Shown here piece after piece: positions 21,632-33,100 of a stretch of DNA of 64,000 bases. This DNA comes from Hydnum rufescens UP504 (lineage: Eukaryota > Basidiomycota > Agaricomycetes > Cantharellales > Hydnaceae): contig MU128917.1 of NCBI GenBank assembly GCA_014904985.1, positions 1-64,000 of the forward strand. Reading direction: 5' to 3'. Numbering within the stretch: position 1 is the first letter of the stretch; every line of letters begins with the position of its first letter. A program made the position numbers and the translations under genes. The notes beneath the pieces are model-generated. The model was not told where the DNA came from. It saw only the letters and a program-made list of their open reading frames with translations, and did not search any database.

Positions 21632-23669
21632 AATACTAAGATACATCAGGTGGGACAAAAAGCGACATTTTCAGAAGTCGGTCACTTATTACGCTTGTTG
21701 CACGTGCTGGCCGTGTGGCTCTAACTTTCGTGGCCTGACTTTCTCCTACAAGCATTTCACCATGCTTGGGAGAAGTATTGTTACCGGTCTTCGGATACCG
21801 GGATCGGCTGTCTCACGCTGTAATAATTTATGTAAATCGCACAACTTGTTGAACGTTCTTGGACGAACGGGGAAAGCACGGGCGACTCCTGCAGGGAGAA
21901 TACCGGGATGCGATTAAGACCTGACTTCCTGCACCTGATATTCGTCAAGAAAAGCAAAGAGAAGAGGAGGATCGTTTAAGGAGACTCTTCATGCTCCTCC
22001 TCCTGGATGGGAAGGCCATCATCAGTCCGTATCAGGACAGTGTACCACTCAAAGGGTCTCATTAACCCAGCAGCCAAATCTTCCACACCTTGATTAACAG
22101 GAAACCTCGAACCGAAGCCACCAGGGCCCACCTGAGAAGTCCCCCTTATATTAGGGATTCGCTGGGGTATGCGCTTTCGAAAGCTACCTCAACATCGGTA
22201 GAATAGACAGATTAAGATCGCATGTAGACTCTCTTGACGGTGTCATAGTTTCTGCCCCGGGTTCATAGACAATCGGGCTACGAAGACCGGGAAAGACGGT
22301 CTCCAAGACGAGGGAAGGAAGGGGACAACGGCTGCAGGTTCACCCGTCACTCCAATAAGCCTTGTGCGATAAGCACTAAGGAGCCCAGTAATGCTGTAGT
22401 AAAATTGGCAAGCCCTTGCCTTCCGGTAGGCGGGAATAAAACGGACCATCCCTCCAGTGCCGTGGCTTACGCCCACAATTGGCATGGTCATACAAACACA
22501 CTGTTCAAGGGGTGGCTAGGAAGCCGTGTTAGGGGGTGATACACTTACTGAACCCAGAAATCCCCTGTCTTCAGACCTAATGCTATCAGCGATCTAGTCT
22601 CCGACCGAGCTGTTCATACCATACAGTTCACATCTGATGAACGAGACGAGAGAGCCCCGGGATACTCTTAGGGTGGAACTCACCCTAGACGATTATTACG
22701 AGACCACAGACAATCAAGAACACCACCAGTTCCAAGGACGAATTGGATGAGTCAACCATATTCCCCTATACGCATGTCACGAGAACGGTATAGTTCGTCA
22801 ACAACCCCATTTCGCTGACTTTGTAGGGGATGGAATGAGTCGATGGGGTGAATGCCATCACAGGCCACGCCGACCAGCGAAACGCACAAGGATGGAACTT
22901 GGGATGGGAAGGTCAATAAAGGTGACCGCGTGGTTACGAATGGGGCTTACTTGGCGATGGCAATCCAAGCCCCACATATTATCCCTCATGGAGCAAAGCC
23001 AGCGATTGTCCAGGCCAATGTACTCACATGGGAATAGGGTTGATTTCTGAACACTTAGAATAGAATTAGGAATAGCCCCGTGTGGTGCATGTGACTCCTC
23101 GAGAAATACCACGCCGCAAACGCGCTTAGGAATAAGAAGTTTTGCCTGTCGTTTCTAACAATTCGTCGTAACTGAGGATATCAATCTGGTTTGGTGCAGC
23201 GCACCATCAATTGAAAAGCGGATTCCACTCGAGTCACACTGCGACATCAAACGAGTAGGAATTGTTGAAACTACACTCGGGAGGGGGAAGCATCAATGAG
23301 CACAGCGTGTGAGGGTGACTACAAGTGTCGTCTAAATAGGCAATCTTGAATCTTTTAAAATCCTAAGCAGCATCGGCACATGGCAGACTTGAATGTATGC
23401 TTACTCTACCACCTCTCTCTTGTTTATGGAGCGGATCCATCATATACACGACACGGCCGCAAATTGGCCAGCTTCCCTGATACGTCTAGTCTTCGAAGGA
23501 ATCCGGGCCTATCCCTCGACAGACCGGAAGTCCATGTCGTCCACAACGCCATTATCCTCAGTGCCGCAGTGCGTCCCTAGAAATCGAGGAATTGAGTGAT
23601 TTACATAATAATGACATAGGGACGATGGCGGAAGGACATGAGGGACGCACAGTATGGATGTACAAGATC
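21632..23669. other. Intergenic of copy B with decayed matter shared with copy A
   Basis: Collinear with 10445-12550. The stretch near 22850-23035 reads TWDGKVNKGDRVVTNGAYLA in one + frame and may be a fragment of a former gene, but copy A is interrupted at the same place and I do not recognise it. No conserved frame is called. Confidence 0.35.
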
Positions 23670-26600
23670 TCATATTGTGTGCGTCAGGTTGTGAAGGGCT
23701 TCCGCCTCCTTTTGCGCCAGCAGCGCATCCTCATGGCATCCCATATCTGAATAGCGACGAGAAAGGACGGCGAACGATATTGCAAGGTCACGGGAGAAGA
23801 CGGCAGGATGTTCTGTTGCAAGGTGTCTGTGTAAGCCCACAGCTTCTTGCATAGCCAGAAGAGCCTCAGGCAGACGACGAAGAGTAGAAAGAATATCGGA
23901 AAGGTGAGTGAGAGAGTGGGCTAAACCTGGAAGAAATACAGCAGGTCGCTGAGCCGCAAATGGGCGATAGATGCTCACGGCATCTTCAATTATCTGGAGT
24001 GCTTCCTCATGGCGGCCAAGATGCGAAAGACAATAGGAGAGGCAGTGAAATGAGGCAGCAAGATTCGGACGGAATACATCGGGTCGCTCTGCAGCGAGGG
24101 GACGATACATGCTCAAGGAATCTTCAATCATCTGGAGTGCTTCCTCATGACGGCCAAGATCCGAAAGGTGATTGGAAATGCCATGGAATGACAGAGCAAG
24201 GTTTGGACGGAATGCATCAGGTTGTCCTGCGGCAAGGGGACGATATATGCTCAAGGAATCCTCAATCATCTGGAGTGCCTCCTCATGGCGGCCAAGATCC
24301 GAAAGACAGTAGGAGAGGCGGTAAAGCGAAGTAGCAAGATTTGAACAGAATACATTGGGTTGTTGTGCCGCAAGGGGGCGATAGATGCTTACAGCCTCTT
24401 CAATCATCTGGAGTGCTTCCTCATGGCAGCCAAGATGCGAAAGCCAAAGAGACAGATGATGCAGTAAGGCAGCAAGTTTTGGATGGAATACATTTGGTCT
24501 TTCTGCTGTGAGGGGGCGATAGATGCTCCCAGCATCCTTAATTGTCTGGAGTGCTTCCTTATGGCGGCCAAGATGCCAAAGGCAAAGAGAGAGATGATGC
24601 AGAGAGGCAGCAAGTTCTGAACGGAATACATTTGGTCGTTCTGCAACAAGGGGACCGTAGATGCTCAAGGCATCCTCAATCATCTGGAGTGCTTCCTCAC
24701 GACGGTCAAGATCTGCCAGACAATTGGACATGCCGCGGAGTGACAGAGCAAGATGTGGACGGAATACATCAGGTTGTTCTGCAGCAAGGGGGCGATAGAT
24801 ACTCACAGCATCCTCAATCATCTGGAGGGCTTCCTCATGGTGCCGTAGATGTAAAAGACAGGGAGAGAGATGAATCAGCGAGGCAGCAAGACTCGGACGG
24901 AATACATCGGGTTGTTCTGCCACAAGGGAGCGATAGATGCTCACGGCATCCTCAATCATCTGGAGTGCATCCTCATGGCGGCCAAGATGTGAAAGACAAT
25001 AGGAGAAGCCGTGAAGCGAGGCAGCAAGATTAGGACGGAATACATCAGGCCGTTCGGTGACAAGGGGGCGATAGATGCTCACGGCCTCCTCAACTGTTTG
25101 GAGTGCTTCCTCACTGCGACCAAGATCCGAAAGACAGCTGGATCTCTGACAGAGTGACAGAGCAAGATTTGGATGGAATACATCGGGTTGTTCTGCGGCA
25201 AGGGGGCGATAGATGCTCAAGGCATCCTCAATCTTCTGGAGTGCTTCCTCATGGCGGCCAAGAAATGAAAGACAATAGGAGAGGCCTATGGAATGAGCTA
25301 GCAAGATCTGGGCGGCATACATCGGGTTGTTCCATGGTTAGTTGGCGGTAGATCCTTGCGGCCTCCTCAATAGCCTCGAATGCGTCTGCATGGCGGCCAA
25401 GGCCCGAAAGGCAATTAGAGAAGTTGCTGAGCAGTGCAGCAAGAGTTGGGCTGGATACACCGGGCTGTTCCGCTATTAGTGTTCTGCAGATACCTAAGGC
25501 CTCCTCGGTGGGACGGAGCGCTTCCTCATGCCGACCAAGTTTTACAAGTGCCGCGGAAAGGTTGGAGAGAGAACTAATGAGGCTTGGTGTGTCTCGTGCC
25601 GTCCGGCACAGCTCTACCACTGTCGTTTGCACCTCTAGCGCCTCCTCCAGAACACCCAAATCAAACAAATTCACCGACAATTCTGTCAATTTGTTTGCTA
25701 GCGCCGCCGCATCAAGTTTCATCCGGGGGGTATTTTGCAGCTCGTTTAAAAGGTGCAATGTCGCCGACACAGTTTCACGAAGTTGTCGTATTTGATGCCC
25801 AGTTTGCGGGCGATGAGTCCCCCATCTCGCCGCTTGCCGCCGGCGAACACCCCATCTCACGAGCCTCCTTTTGGGCTGTGGGGTTAGCGGAATATCCGGC
25901 AAGATACCACCAATCTCCTCTGTCAGCTCCGAAATCTGGGTGGTGAGATATGAAATGTGCCGGTTGTGTCCAGTACGTAATACAGTCCTCGCCGGCGATC
26001 TGGTAGATTCGAATCAGTGTGCTATGAGTGCCTAGAATCAAGGTTTGGAAGTACCTTCGCCCCGGAGGTGTAGGTGTTCCCCGTAATCCAAACTCTTCCA
26101 ACCGTCCTTGCACAGCTGACTCCAATCCGCTCGAACACTGCCTGGCCTGCAGGATGCTGGAAGAGATCATGCATGCTAGCCGAAGAGATCGAAGGCTAGG
26201 TAATGGCACTGTTGTTATTCAGGACACAGCTATGGAATGTAGATTGCTTACGGCAGGATCCCCGATAGTCTCCACTGGTCGTTCCCCATCACCTCCCTCC
26301 GCTGAGAGTACTGATGGACCAGGGTGCGCACCTGCATCTGCCCTGTCCACGAAATTTGCCACACTTATCAGCGTAAGGATCTTGATCGCAATGTCAGCAT
26401 GCCTTCATTTCATAAGAATGATTGTTAGGCGCCACCCACCTGAAAAGTGCTGAGGCAATCCATCAGATTGTCTGTGTGCCTTGATATCGCAACTTTAATC
26501 TCTCCACTCTTCACGTAGGCGCCCAGCACTCCCAAACGGGACCAGCGCTCCGTATCCTCTTTGATTGCCATCAAGTTGCTGCAAAGAGATGTACCTGAGA

Positions 26601-27077
26601 AACGAGCATATGCTGATGATGGAAACCAACCTCTTTAAAGCAAATAGCCTGGTAGCGGTTGGAGTACCATCGAGGATAGGCACCTTACTCGTCTTCAAAT
26701 CATCCACCAGAGACTGGAGAAATTTCACGACTCGGTTTATCAGGTGTGCACAGTCATCCCTGTTTTGGTGCATGAGGTCGATAGTGTGGATTATCCCCGA
26801 TACGACATCCACGACCTGACGCAGGGGACCAGCAATCGACAGTGGAAGAGCAGGAATATGTTCGAGTATGGAGCTTATAGCGACAACAGCATCCCAGCCG
26901 GGGGCGCTGGAGTGCCCGTTGATGTAGTCCGGATACGTTCGCTGAAGGGATGGTGGGGGTTGAGGGACCGGAAGCACAGGGAACGAGCTGCAGTCGTGGC
27001 GGCGGGTCTAGAAGAGGTGGCAGCACTGGGTGTTGACGATGGGGAAGGCCTTCCACTATCCTGGATATGGGTGACAT
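23670..27077 (-). pseudogene. MLKL/HeLo-like + TPR protein, copy B, frameshifted
   Basis: Same architecture as copy A with about 15 TPR units. The helical domain is well kept (PLRQVVDVVSGIIHTIDLM, NDCAHLINRVVKFLQSL-like). Two lesions are visible. In exon 1 the ATG at 27077 (MSPISRIV) is not in frame with the helical domain, so a shift lies in the low-complexity N-terminus. In the array a 1-base insertion near 25289 (CATAGGCC for CATGGCC) separates the first two-plus TPRs from the rest. Downstream of it about 550 codons stay open. The cytosolic sensor function of an intact relative is inference; this copy is probably dead or mis-sequenced. Confidence 0.75.
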
Positions 27078-27540
27078 AGGGAGCCGCGCATTCGATGCGA
27101 AGAAGTAGAAGGGATCGACGTTATATCCCAGGAGGCGCGCGAAGGCGATGCAAATCAGATGGTTGGATGATCGCAATATACTGTATAGGTCGATATCGCC
27201 TGTCAAATGATAATGTTACCGAAGAAATGGAACACTCTCTTACAGTGGTGTTGTTGTAGATTAAACTTGGGAGAGGTGGCGGTGGTCACGTGACCCCCAA
27301 TGTGAGGCTTGTATTATCGTTCCCGATAAGTTTAGTACTTCACTCTCCTAAGTTACGAGATATCTGTCCCGATAGATATCTCGAAGTGGTTTCTCATGGA
27401 TAAGTTAATGACCTGATCACCGCTTATCGTAACCCATCAGCGAAATAATAATTTTTGGCACACATTGAACAACTGGAGACTACTGTCTGTCTGGGGTCCG
27501 CGAAGCAATCACGACCCATCCGGCTCAATGGTGTAAATTC
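27078..27540. other. Intergenic, nothing recognised
   Basis: This is the upstream side of TPR copy B. AT-rich, with a GATATCTGTCCCGATAGATATC imperfect palindrome near 27357-27380. No gene or clear promoter element is seen. Confidence 0.3.
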
Positions 27541-27991
27541 TTCCTACAAGTTCGAAAAATGGATCGTTCAAGGGAAATTCCTTCTAATGTGCACGGTGAT
27601 CCACCTCTCCGATCCTCTCTCCCTCTCCTTCAGAACTCGGAAATCCTTCGCCGCCGTCTTGCCCTCCGACGATGTCTTCTGGAAGCGCAAACTGCCAGAA
27701 GTCTTTAATTATTCCCTTATTGATGCTTGTAACAAAGGCATCCTTCGCCCCACATTCACAAATCAGCACGCCTCATTGGGGCTCAACGCGTCTCGTCCAA
27801 GGCTTCCGAGTGCTCTACAGAGGAAACCGCCATCGCACGTACTGTATGTGTGGGGGAATTCGTACATTGAATTCCTTTTCTCTCAACTTAAAAGACCTGC
27901 CAATATAGCCGCCATCTGCCAAGGTTCCAGGAGACAGCAGTCTGCGACAACTGGTCTACATCAACGTTCGGATCGGTATAAATCACCGTAA
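27541..27991 (+). pseudogene. F-box/RCC1-like gene relic (5' part only)
   Basis: The translation LSDPLSLSFRTRKSFAAVLP followed by DDVFWKRKLPEVFNYSLIDA parallels the F-box exon of the gene at 40632 (LSDLLSLSRTCKFFAILCSD, DDTFWKRKLREDFNYSITDA). It then continues through the equivalent first intron into the second exon (VLYVWGNSYIEFLFS against VYVWGSCIEFFFS). The first helix of the F-box is damaged and nothing of the RCC1 part follows, so it is a truncated paralogue. Confidence 0.7.
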
Positions 27992-28009
27992 GTCAAAAAG
28001 TCATACACT

Positions 28010-28200
28010 TCGGTGACCTTGTCACAAGTCACACTGTGGCCGTGTACCCATAGATAGGACTTTGACCATATTGCATCAGGTTTGAATACAAACCACAGCT
28101 GGGAATTATGAATACACAGTACGCGGACCCAAGCAAGGGGATCCTCTAAATAAACAAACTTGAATATTTTCAACCCCCGAACAACGCATTGTCCCAACAC
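28010..28200. repeat. Segment shared with 16870-17050
   Basis: The core GGGATCCTCTAAATAARCAA then CTTGAATATTYTCAA is present here and at 16984. Weaker similarity extends about 130 bp to the left (CCCATAGATAGGA against CGCATAGATAGGA). Both copies lie between TPR-type genes, so this marks the ancient edge of the repeated unit. Confidence 0.6.
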
Positions 28201-28405
28201 GCATGCTCTTCGTCATGGAGAAGATGCAGCACGTGCCCAAGGTCTGACAAGTTTCCCCCCATCTTTCAAGGAGCCCGGGCCTATTTGGTCAAGAGACCAG
28301 GAGATCGCGTTGTACACTGCGACGCCATACCCATTGGATGTGCAATCCGGAAAATCGAGGAGCAATGGATATCAGGTCCTGACATATGGAGTCCACGAAC
28401 GATAA

Positions 28406-31400
28406 CTACAGAATATAGGTTGATATGCAGGATGCATAGACACGAAGACGATGCCCATATACTGTGCATGCCAACTGGCGGAGGTCTTCCGCATCTTTTT
28501 GAACTAACCGTGCATCCTCGCGACATCCCATATTTGTATAGCAACGAGAAAGGATCCCGAGTGACACGGCGAGGTGATGGGAGAAGACAGTGGGATATTC
28601 TTTTGCAAGGCCTCTGCGCAAGTGCACTGCCTCTTGAATGGCCAGAAGAGCCTCGGGCAGACGACGAAGAGTGGAAAGAATACTGGAAAGGTTGCTAAGA
28701 GAGCAGGCTAAGTCTGGATGAAACACCACTGGTCGCTCAACTGCCAATGGACGATGAATGCTTATGGCCTCTTCAATTATCCGAAGTGCTGCCTCGTGAT
28801 GGCCAAGATTCAACAGACAAATGGAGAGACGGTTGAGCGACAGCGCGAGATTTGGATGAAATACATTGGGTCGCTCTGCTGCCAGTGGGCGGTACATCCC
28901 TATTGCTTTCTCGACGGCCTGGAGCGCGTCCTCATGGCGGCCGAGGTCTGAAAGGCAATTGGAAAAGTTGTGGAGCGACATAGCCAGATCTGCACGGAAT
29001 ACATCTGGTCGCTCTGCGGCTAGTGGGCGGTATATCCTGATAGCATCCTCAACTTCTGGGAGAGCTTGCCTATGGTGGCCGAGTTCTGAAAGACACTTGG
29101 AAAGGCCATTGAGCGAGTAGGCGAGGTCTGGGCGGAAAACATTCGGTCGTTCCGCCACTAGGGGGCGAAAGATGTTGACAGCGTCCTTGATCATCTGGAG
29201 CGCTTCCTCGTGCCGGCCAAGTTCCGAAAGACAGTAAGAGAGGTGGTTGAGCGACTTAGCGAGTACTGGACGGAATAGATCCGATCGTTCTTCTGCGAGT
29301 GGGCGAAAGATGCTCACAGCATCTTCGATTCTCTCGAGTGATTCCTTGCGACGGCCAAGTTTTGAAAGGCATATCGCAAGGTTGTTGAGCGAGTCAGCGA
29401 AATCGGGATTAAATATATCTGGCTGCTCCGTTGCTAGTGGACGGTAGATCTCCAACGCGTCCTCGGCTGCTTGGAGCGCTTCCTCATGGCGGCCAAGATC
29501 CAAAAGACAATGGGAGAAGTTGCTCAGTGAATCAGCAAGACCTGATCTGAATACATCAGGTCGTTCAGCCGCTAGGAGGGAATAAATGCTCATGGCGTCC
29601 TTGACCATGTGGAGCGCTTCCTCACGGCGGCCAAGATCTGAAAAACGGTTGGAGAGGATGTTGAATGAGCTAGCTAGACGTGGACGGAACACCTCTGGTC
29701 GTTCTGCTGATAATGAACGATACATCCTTAAGGCCTCCTCAGACCGCTCGGAGTGCTTCCTCATGGCGGCCAAGATTCGAAAGACGATTGGAGAGGTTGC
29801 TGAGCGAGTTAGCGAGATTGGGACGAAATACATCCGGTCGCTCAATTGCTAGCGGTCGATAGATCCTTATGGCGTCCTCAACCGTCTGGAGTGCTTCCTC
29901 ACGGCGGCCAAATTTGGACAGATCTACGGCGAGATGGTTGAGCGACAAAGCAAGGTCCGGACGGAAGACGGCAGGTCGTTCTGCCGCCAGGAGGCGATAG
30001 ATGGTCACTGCCTCCTCAGTCGTCTGGAGAGCTTCCTTGCAGCGGCCAAAGAGCGAAAGACGGTTTGAGAGGTTGGTAAGGGACAAAGCAAGGTCTGGAC
30101 GAAATATATTGGGTTGTTCTGCCGCCAGGGTCGATAGATGGACACGCCATCCTCGATCATCTGGAGTGCCTCCTCATGGCGGCCAACTTTCGAAAGACAC
30201 ACAGCGAGACCGTTGACTGAGTGAGCAAGATTTGGACAGAATACTTCCGGTCGTTCTGCGGCTAGCGGGCGATAGATCCTTACGGCCTCGTCAATTGGTT
30301 GGAGGGCCTCTTCACGGTGACCAAGTTCCGAAAGACAGTAGGAGAGATTGACGAGTGAATGGGCAAGATCTGGACGGAAGACTTCCGGCCGATCTGCTGC
30401 CAGAGGGCGGTAGATCCTTAAGGCGTCCTCAACGGCTTGGAGGGCTTCTTCCCGGCGGCCAAGTTCTGAGAGTATGATTGAAAGGTTGTCAAGAGAATCC
30501 GCAAGATCCAACATATCTCGTCCCGCTCTGCACAACTCTACCACTGTGGTCTGTAGCTCAAGCACCTCTTCCCAGAGGCCCAAATCATAGAGATTCAATG
30601 ACAATTCGGACACTTTGGAGGCCAGCGTTGGTGCATCAAGGTTCATCTGAGAGATATTTTGGAGCTCATTCAGAAGCTGCAATGTCCCTGACACTGTTTC
30701 GCGAAGTTGTCCCATGGGATTCCCAGTTTGCGCTTGGTGAACCTCCCAGCCCACAAGCCGCAGGGGGTCGAATCCCCATCTCGCAACTCGGCCATTGATC
30801 TCTTTGGCCACAGGAATATCTGACAAGATATTGCCAATCTCCATTGTAAGCTCTGAGAGCTGGCTGGTGAGATATGAAACGTGCCGGTTGTACCCAATAC
30901 GTAACACCGTCATTCCTGGAGATCTGGTAGATTTATCTGAGTCTCTAATCCTTTGTTTCGAATTTAGGATTGAAAGTACCTTGAGCGGTCTGGAGGGGGA
31001 GAGATTGCCTGTAATCCTATCTCCTCCAACCGTCCTTGAACAGCCAGTCCGATCTGCTCGAACACTGTCTGCCCCGCTGGACGCTGGAGGAGGGCATGCA
31101 TACTGGCTGAAGCGGCCGAAGGCTAGAATTACATGGTCGTTAAGCAAGGACGCAGCTCTAGAATACGTATTGCTTACAGAAGGGTCCTCGCAGGCCCCCA
31201 TCGATCCTTCTTCACCATATTGCGGGGCTGGAAACAGGGATGGATCGGAGGGCAGCAGTTGTATCCGCTCTGTCCACGAAATTCCCCACTCTCAACATCG
31301 TCAGGATCTTCACCGCGATCTCAGCATGATCTCGCTTGGCAAGAATGAGTGTGAGAAATATGTACTCACTTGAAAGGTGCTCAGGCAATCCGTCAGATTG

Positions 31401-32030
31401 TCTCTGTGCCTCGAAATCGCAACCTTAATTTCCCCACTCTTCACATAGCTGGCCAGTACACCCAGACGGGACCAACGTTCCGTATCCTCTTGGATTGCCA
31501 TCAAGGTTGCTACACCGCAAGAGATCTATATGAGCCAGGATATGCCGGTGACGGGGGAAAACTAACCTCTTTAGAGCAAATAGCCTAACAGTAGTTGGTG
31601 TACCATGGAGAATAGGCGCATTACTCGACCTCAAATCGTCTACCAGTGATTGGAGAAATCTGACGACTCTACTCATAAGATGTGCACAGTCATCTCTGTT
31701 TTGACGCATGAGGTTGACAGTGCGGATTATCCCCAACACTACATCCACAACTTGACGCAGGGGACCAGCAATGGCGAGTGGGAACGCAGGAATGTGTTCG
31801 ACTACTGAGCCTATAGCGACAGCTGCATCCCAGCCTGGGGGGCTGGAGTGGTTTAGGATATAGTCTGGATAAGTTCGCTGAGACAGCGGCGCGTGTCGAT
31901 GCGCTGGAACCTTCAAGTTGAGAAGAGGAGTTGGAGTGGTGGCCGCGGGTCCATAAGAGGTGCCAGGTTTGGGGGGTGATGATGAGGGAGCTGGGGGCAT
32001 TTTCACCATTCTGGATGCCCTGGGTGCCAT
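28406..32030 (-). pseudogene. MLKL/HeLo-like + TPR protein, copy C, frameshifted
   Basis: Third copy with about 16 TPR units. Exon 1 (ATG at 32030, MAPRASRMV) keeps the helical domain (PLRQVVDVVLGIIRTVNLM). Lesions: one extra T at the start of exon 2 (AACCTTGATGG near 31503, where A and B have ATGG in frame); a missing C near 30124 (GACCCTGGCGG for GACCCCTGGCGG); and an extra T near 29755 (GTCTGAGGAGG). The last two are opposite in sign and about 370 bp apart, so the frame is shifted only between them, but stops follow quickly. The exon 4 segment and the long first part of the array are otherwise open. The sequence is clearly more diverged from A and B than they are from each other. Confidence 0.75.
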
Positions 32031-32386
32031 AGGGAGTTGCGTATTCCAGATTAGGGAGGTATAAATTTCACATTGCAGGCACGCGAAGACGATACAATCA
32101 TATTCCCAGATACATAAGGAGTTCAGAACTGTAGCCTGTAGGTCGCTAGCGAATAACCGGAATACTCTGGCGTCGTCGTCGTCGGGAGATACTGCGTAGG
32201 ACGCGTTTTCGTCATCTCATCTTTCAGAAGTGGTCGTGGGTGAACATGTGACCCGACACATCCTCCGGTTTCTGTTTGGATCGAAAAATTCCAATGCTGA
32301 TCAACACCTCTCAACAACTCTCCTGTAAGGGTTCGTCGCTGGCACCAGAGCCGCAGAGACATTCATGTATTTAGCCCTTGTGTATA
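32031..32386. other. Intergenic upstream of TPR copy C
   Basis: No gene is seen. A GTCGTCGTCGTC simple-repeat patch sits near 32170. Confidence 0.3.
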
Positions 32387-32990
32387 TCAATCTGCATACG
32401 CTGCGTTTTCGAATTGGTGGCGCGAGCAGCTGCAAGGGCCATCCCCATCCAAATGAGCAAAGGTGAACACAATTTCCTGTACACCGGACCGTACGGGCTG
32501 CTCTATTGCAAGGTGTCTGCACAACACCACTGCCTCTTGGATAGCCAGGAGGCCCTTGGGTATACAACACCGATTGGACGGAATGCCGGATAGGCTAGTG
32601 GGAGAGCGAGTTACAAACACGACATGCCGCTCCTTGTGGCCTCCTCGACTGCTCGGAGTCCTTCCCCACGATGGCTAAGTCTTAACAGACAAATTGAGAG
32701 GTGGTTGAGCGAGTCAGCGAACTTTGGATGGGATTTTACCATTCACTGACAACGACCAAAGACATTCCACCCAAACCTTGCTGATTAGTTCAAAGGCCTC
32801 TCCCATTGCCTTCTAAAAGCCGGTCCTCACGATGTCCAATTTCAGGCAACAGGTGAAGAGGCGGTTGAGCACCAAAACGAGATCTGGACGAATGTTGTGC
32901 TGCTAAGGGGCGGTAAGTTTTTGTTGCTGTTGGCACCGTGTTTGGACGTTTTGAATATCCCGGAAGACGCATGTGTGTAATTTTCCATCA
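32387..32990 (-). pseudogene. Highly degraded fourth TPR-gene fragment
   Basis: Read leftward, KGLLAIQEAVVLCRHLAIEQ matches the distinctive last-but-one TPR of copies A-C (ALLAIQEAVHLRRGLAKE in C). Around 32640-32720 and 32840-32900, phrases such as TCAACCACCTCTCAATTTGT and CTCAACCGCCTCTTC resemble inter-repeat DNA. Frames change constantly, so this is a relic. Confidence 0.6.
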
Positions 32991-33100
32991 TAAGTACGCA
33001 GATCGACCTCCAACTTGAGCAAGAGGACGGCGGGTGGCAAGTCTTGCAATTAGTTCCCACGGCCCGGACCGGCTGGAAGCACCACTGGTATTAGCCTACT

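Larger units (their letters stand above)
17632..27090. repeat. Segmental duplication, copy B (about 9.5 kb)
   Basis: A direct tandem repeat of 6420-16400 with the same gene order and orientation. It is shorter mainly because the TPR array has fewer units. The genes in this copy carry more lesions than copy A: several shifts in the hydrolase and at least two in the TPR gene. Confidence 0.85.

Noticed and set aside
30760..30790. GGGGGTCGAATCCCC resembling a T arm
   Set aside because: It lies in a coding exon of TPR copy C and has no tRNA context.
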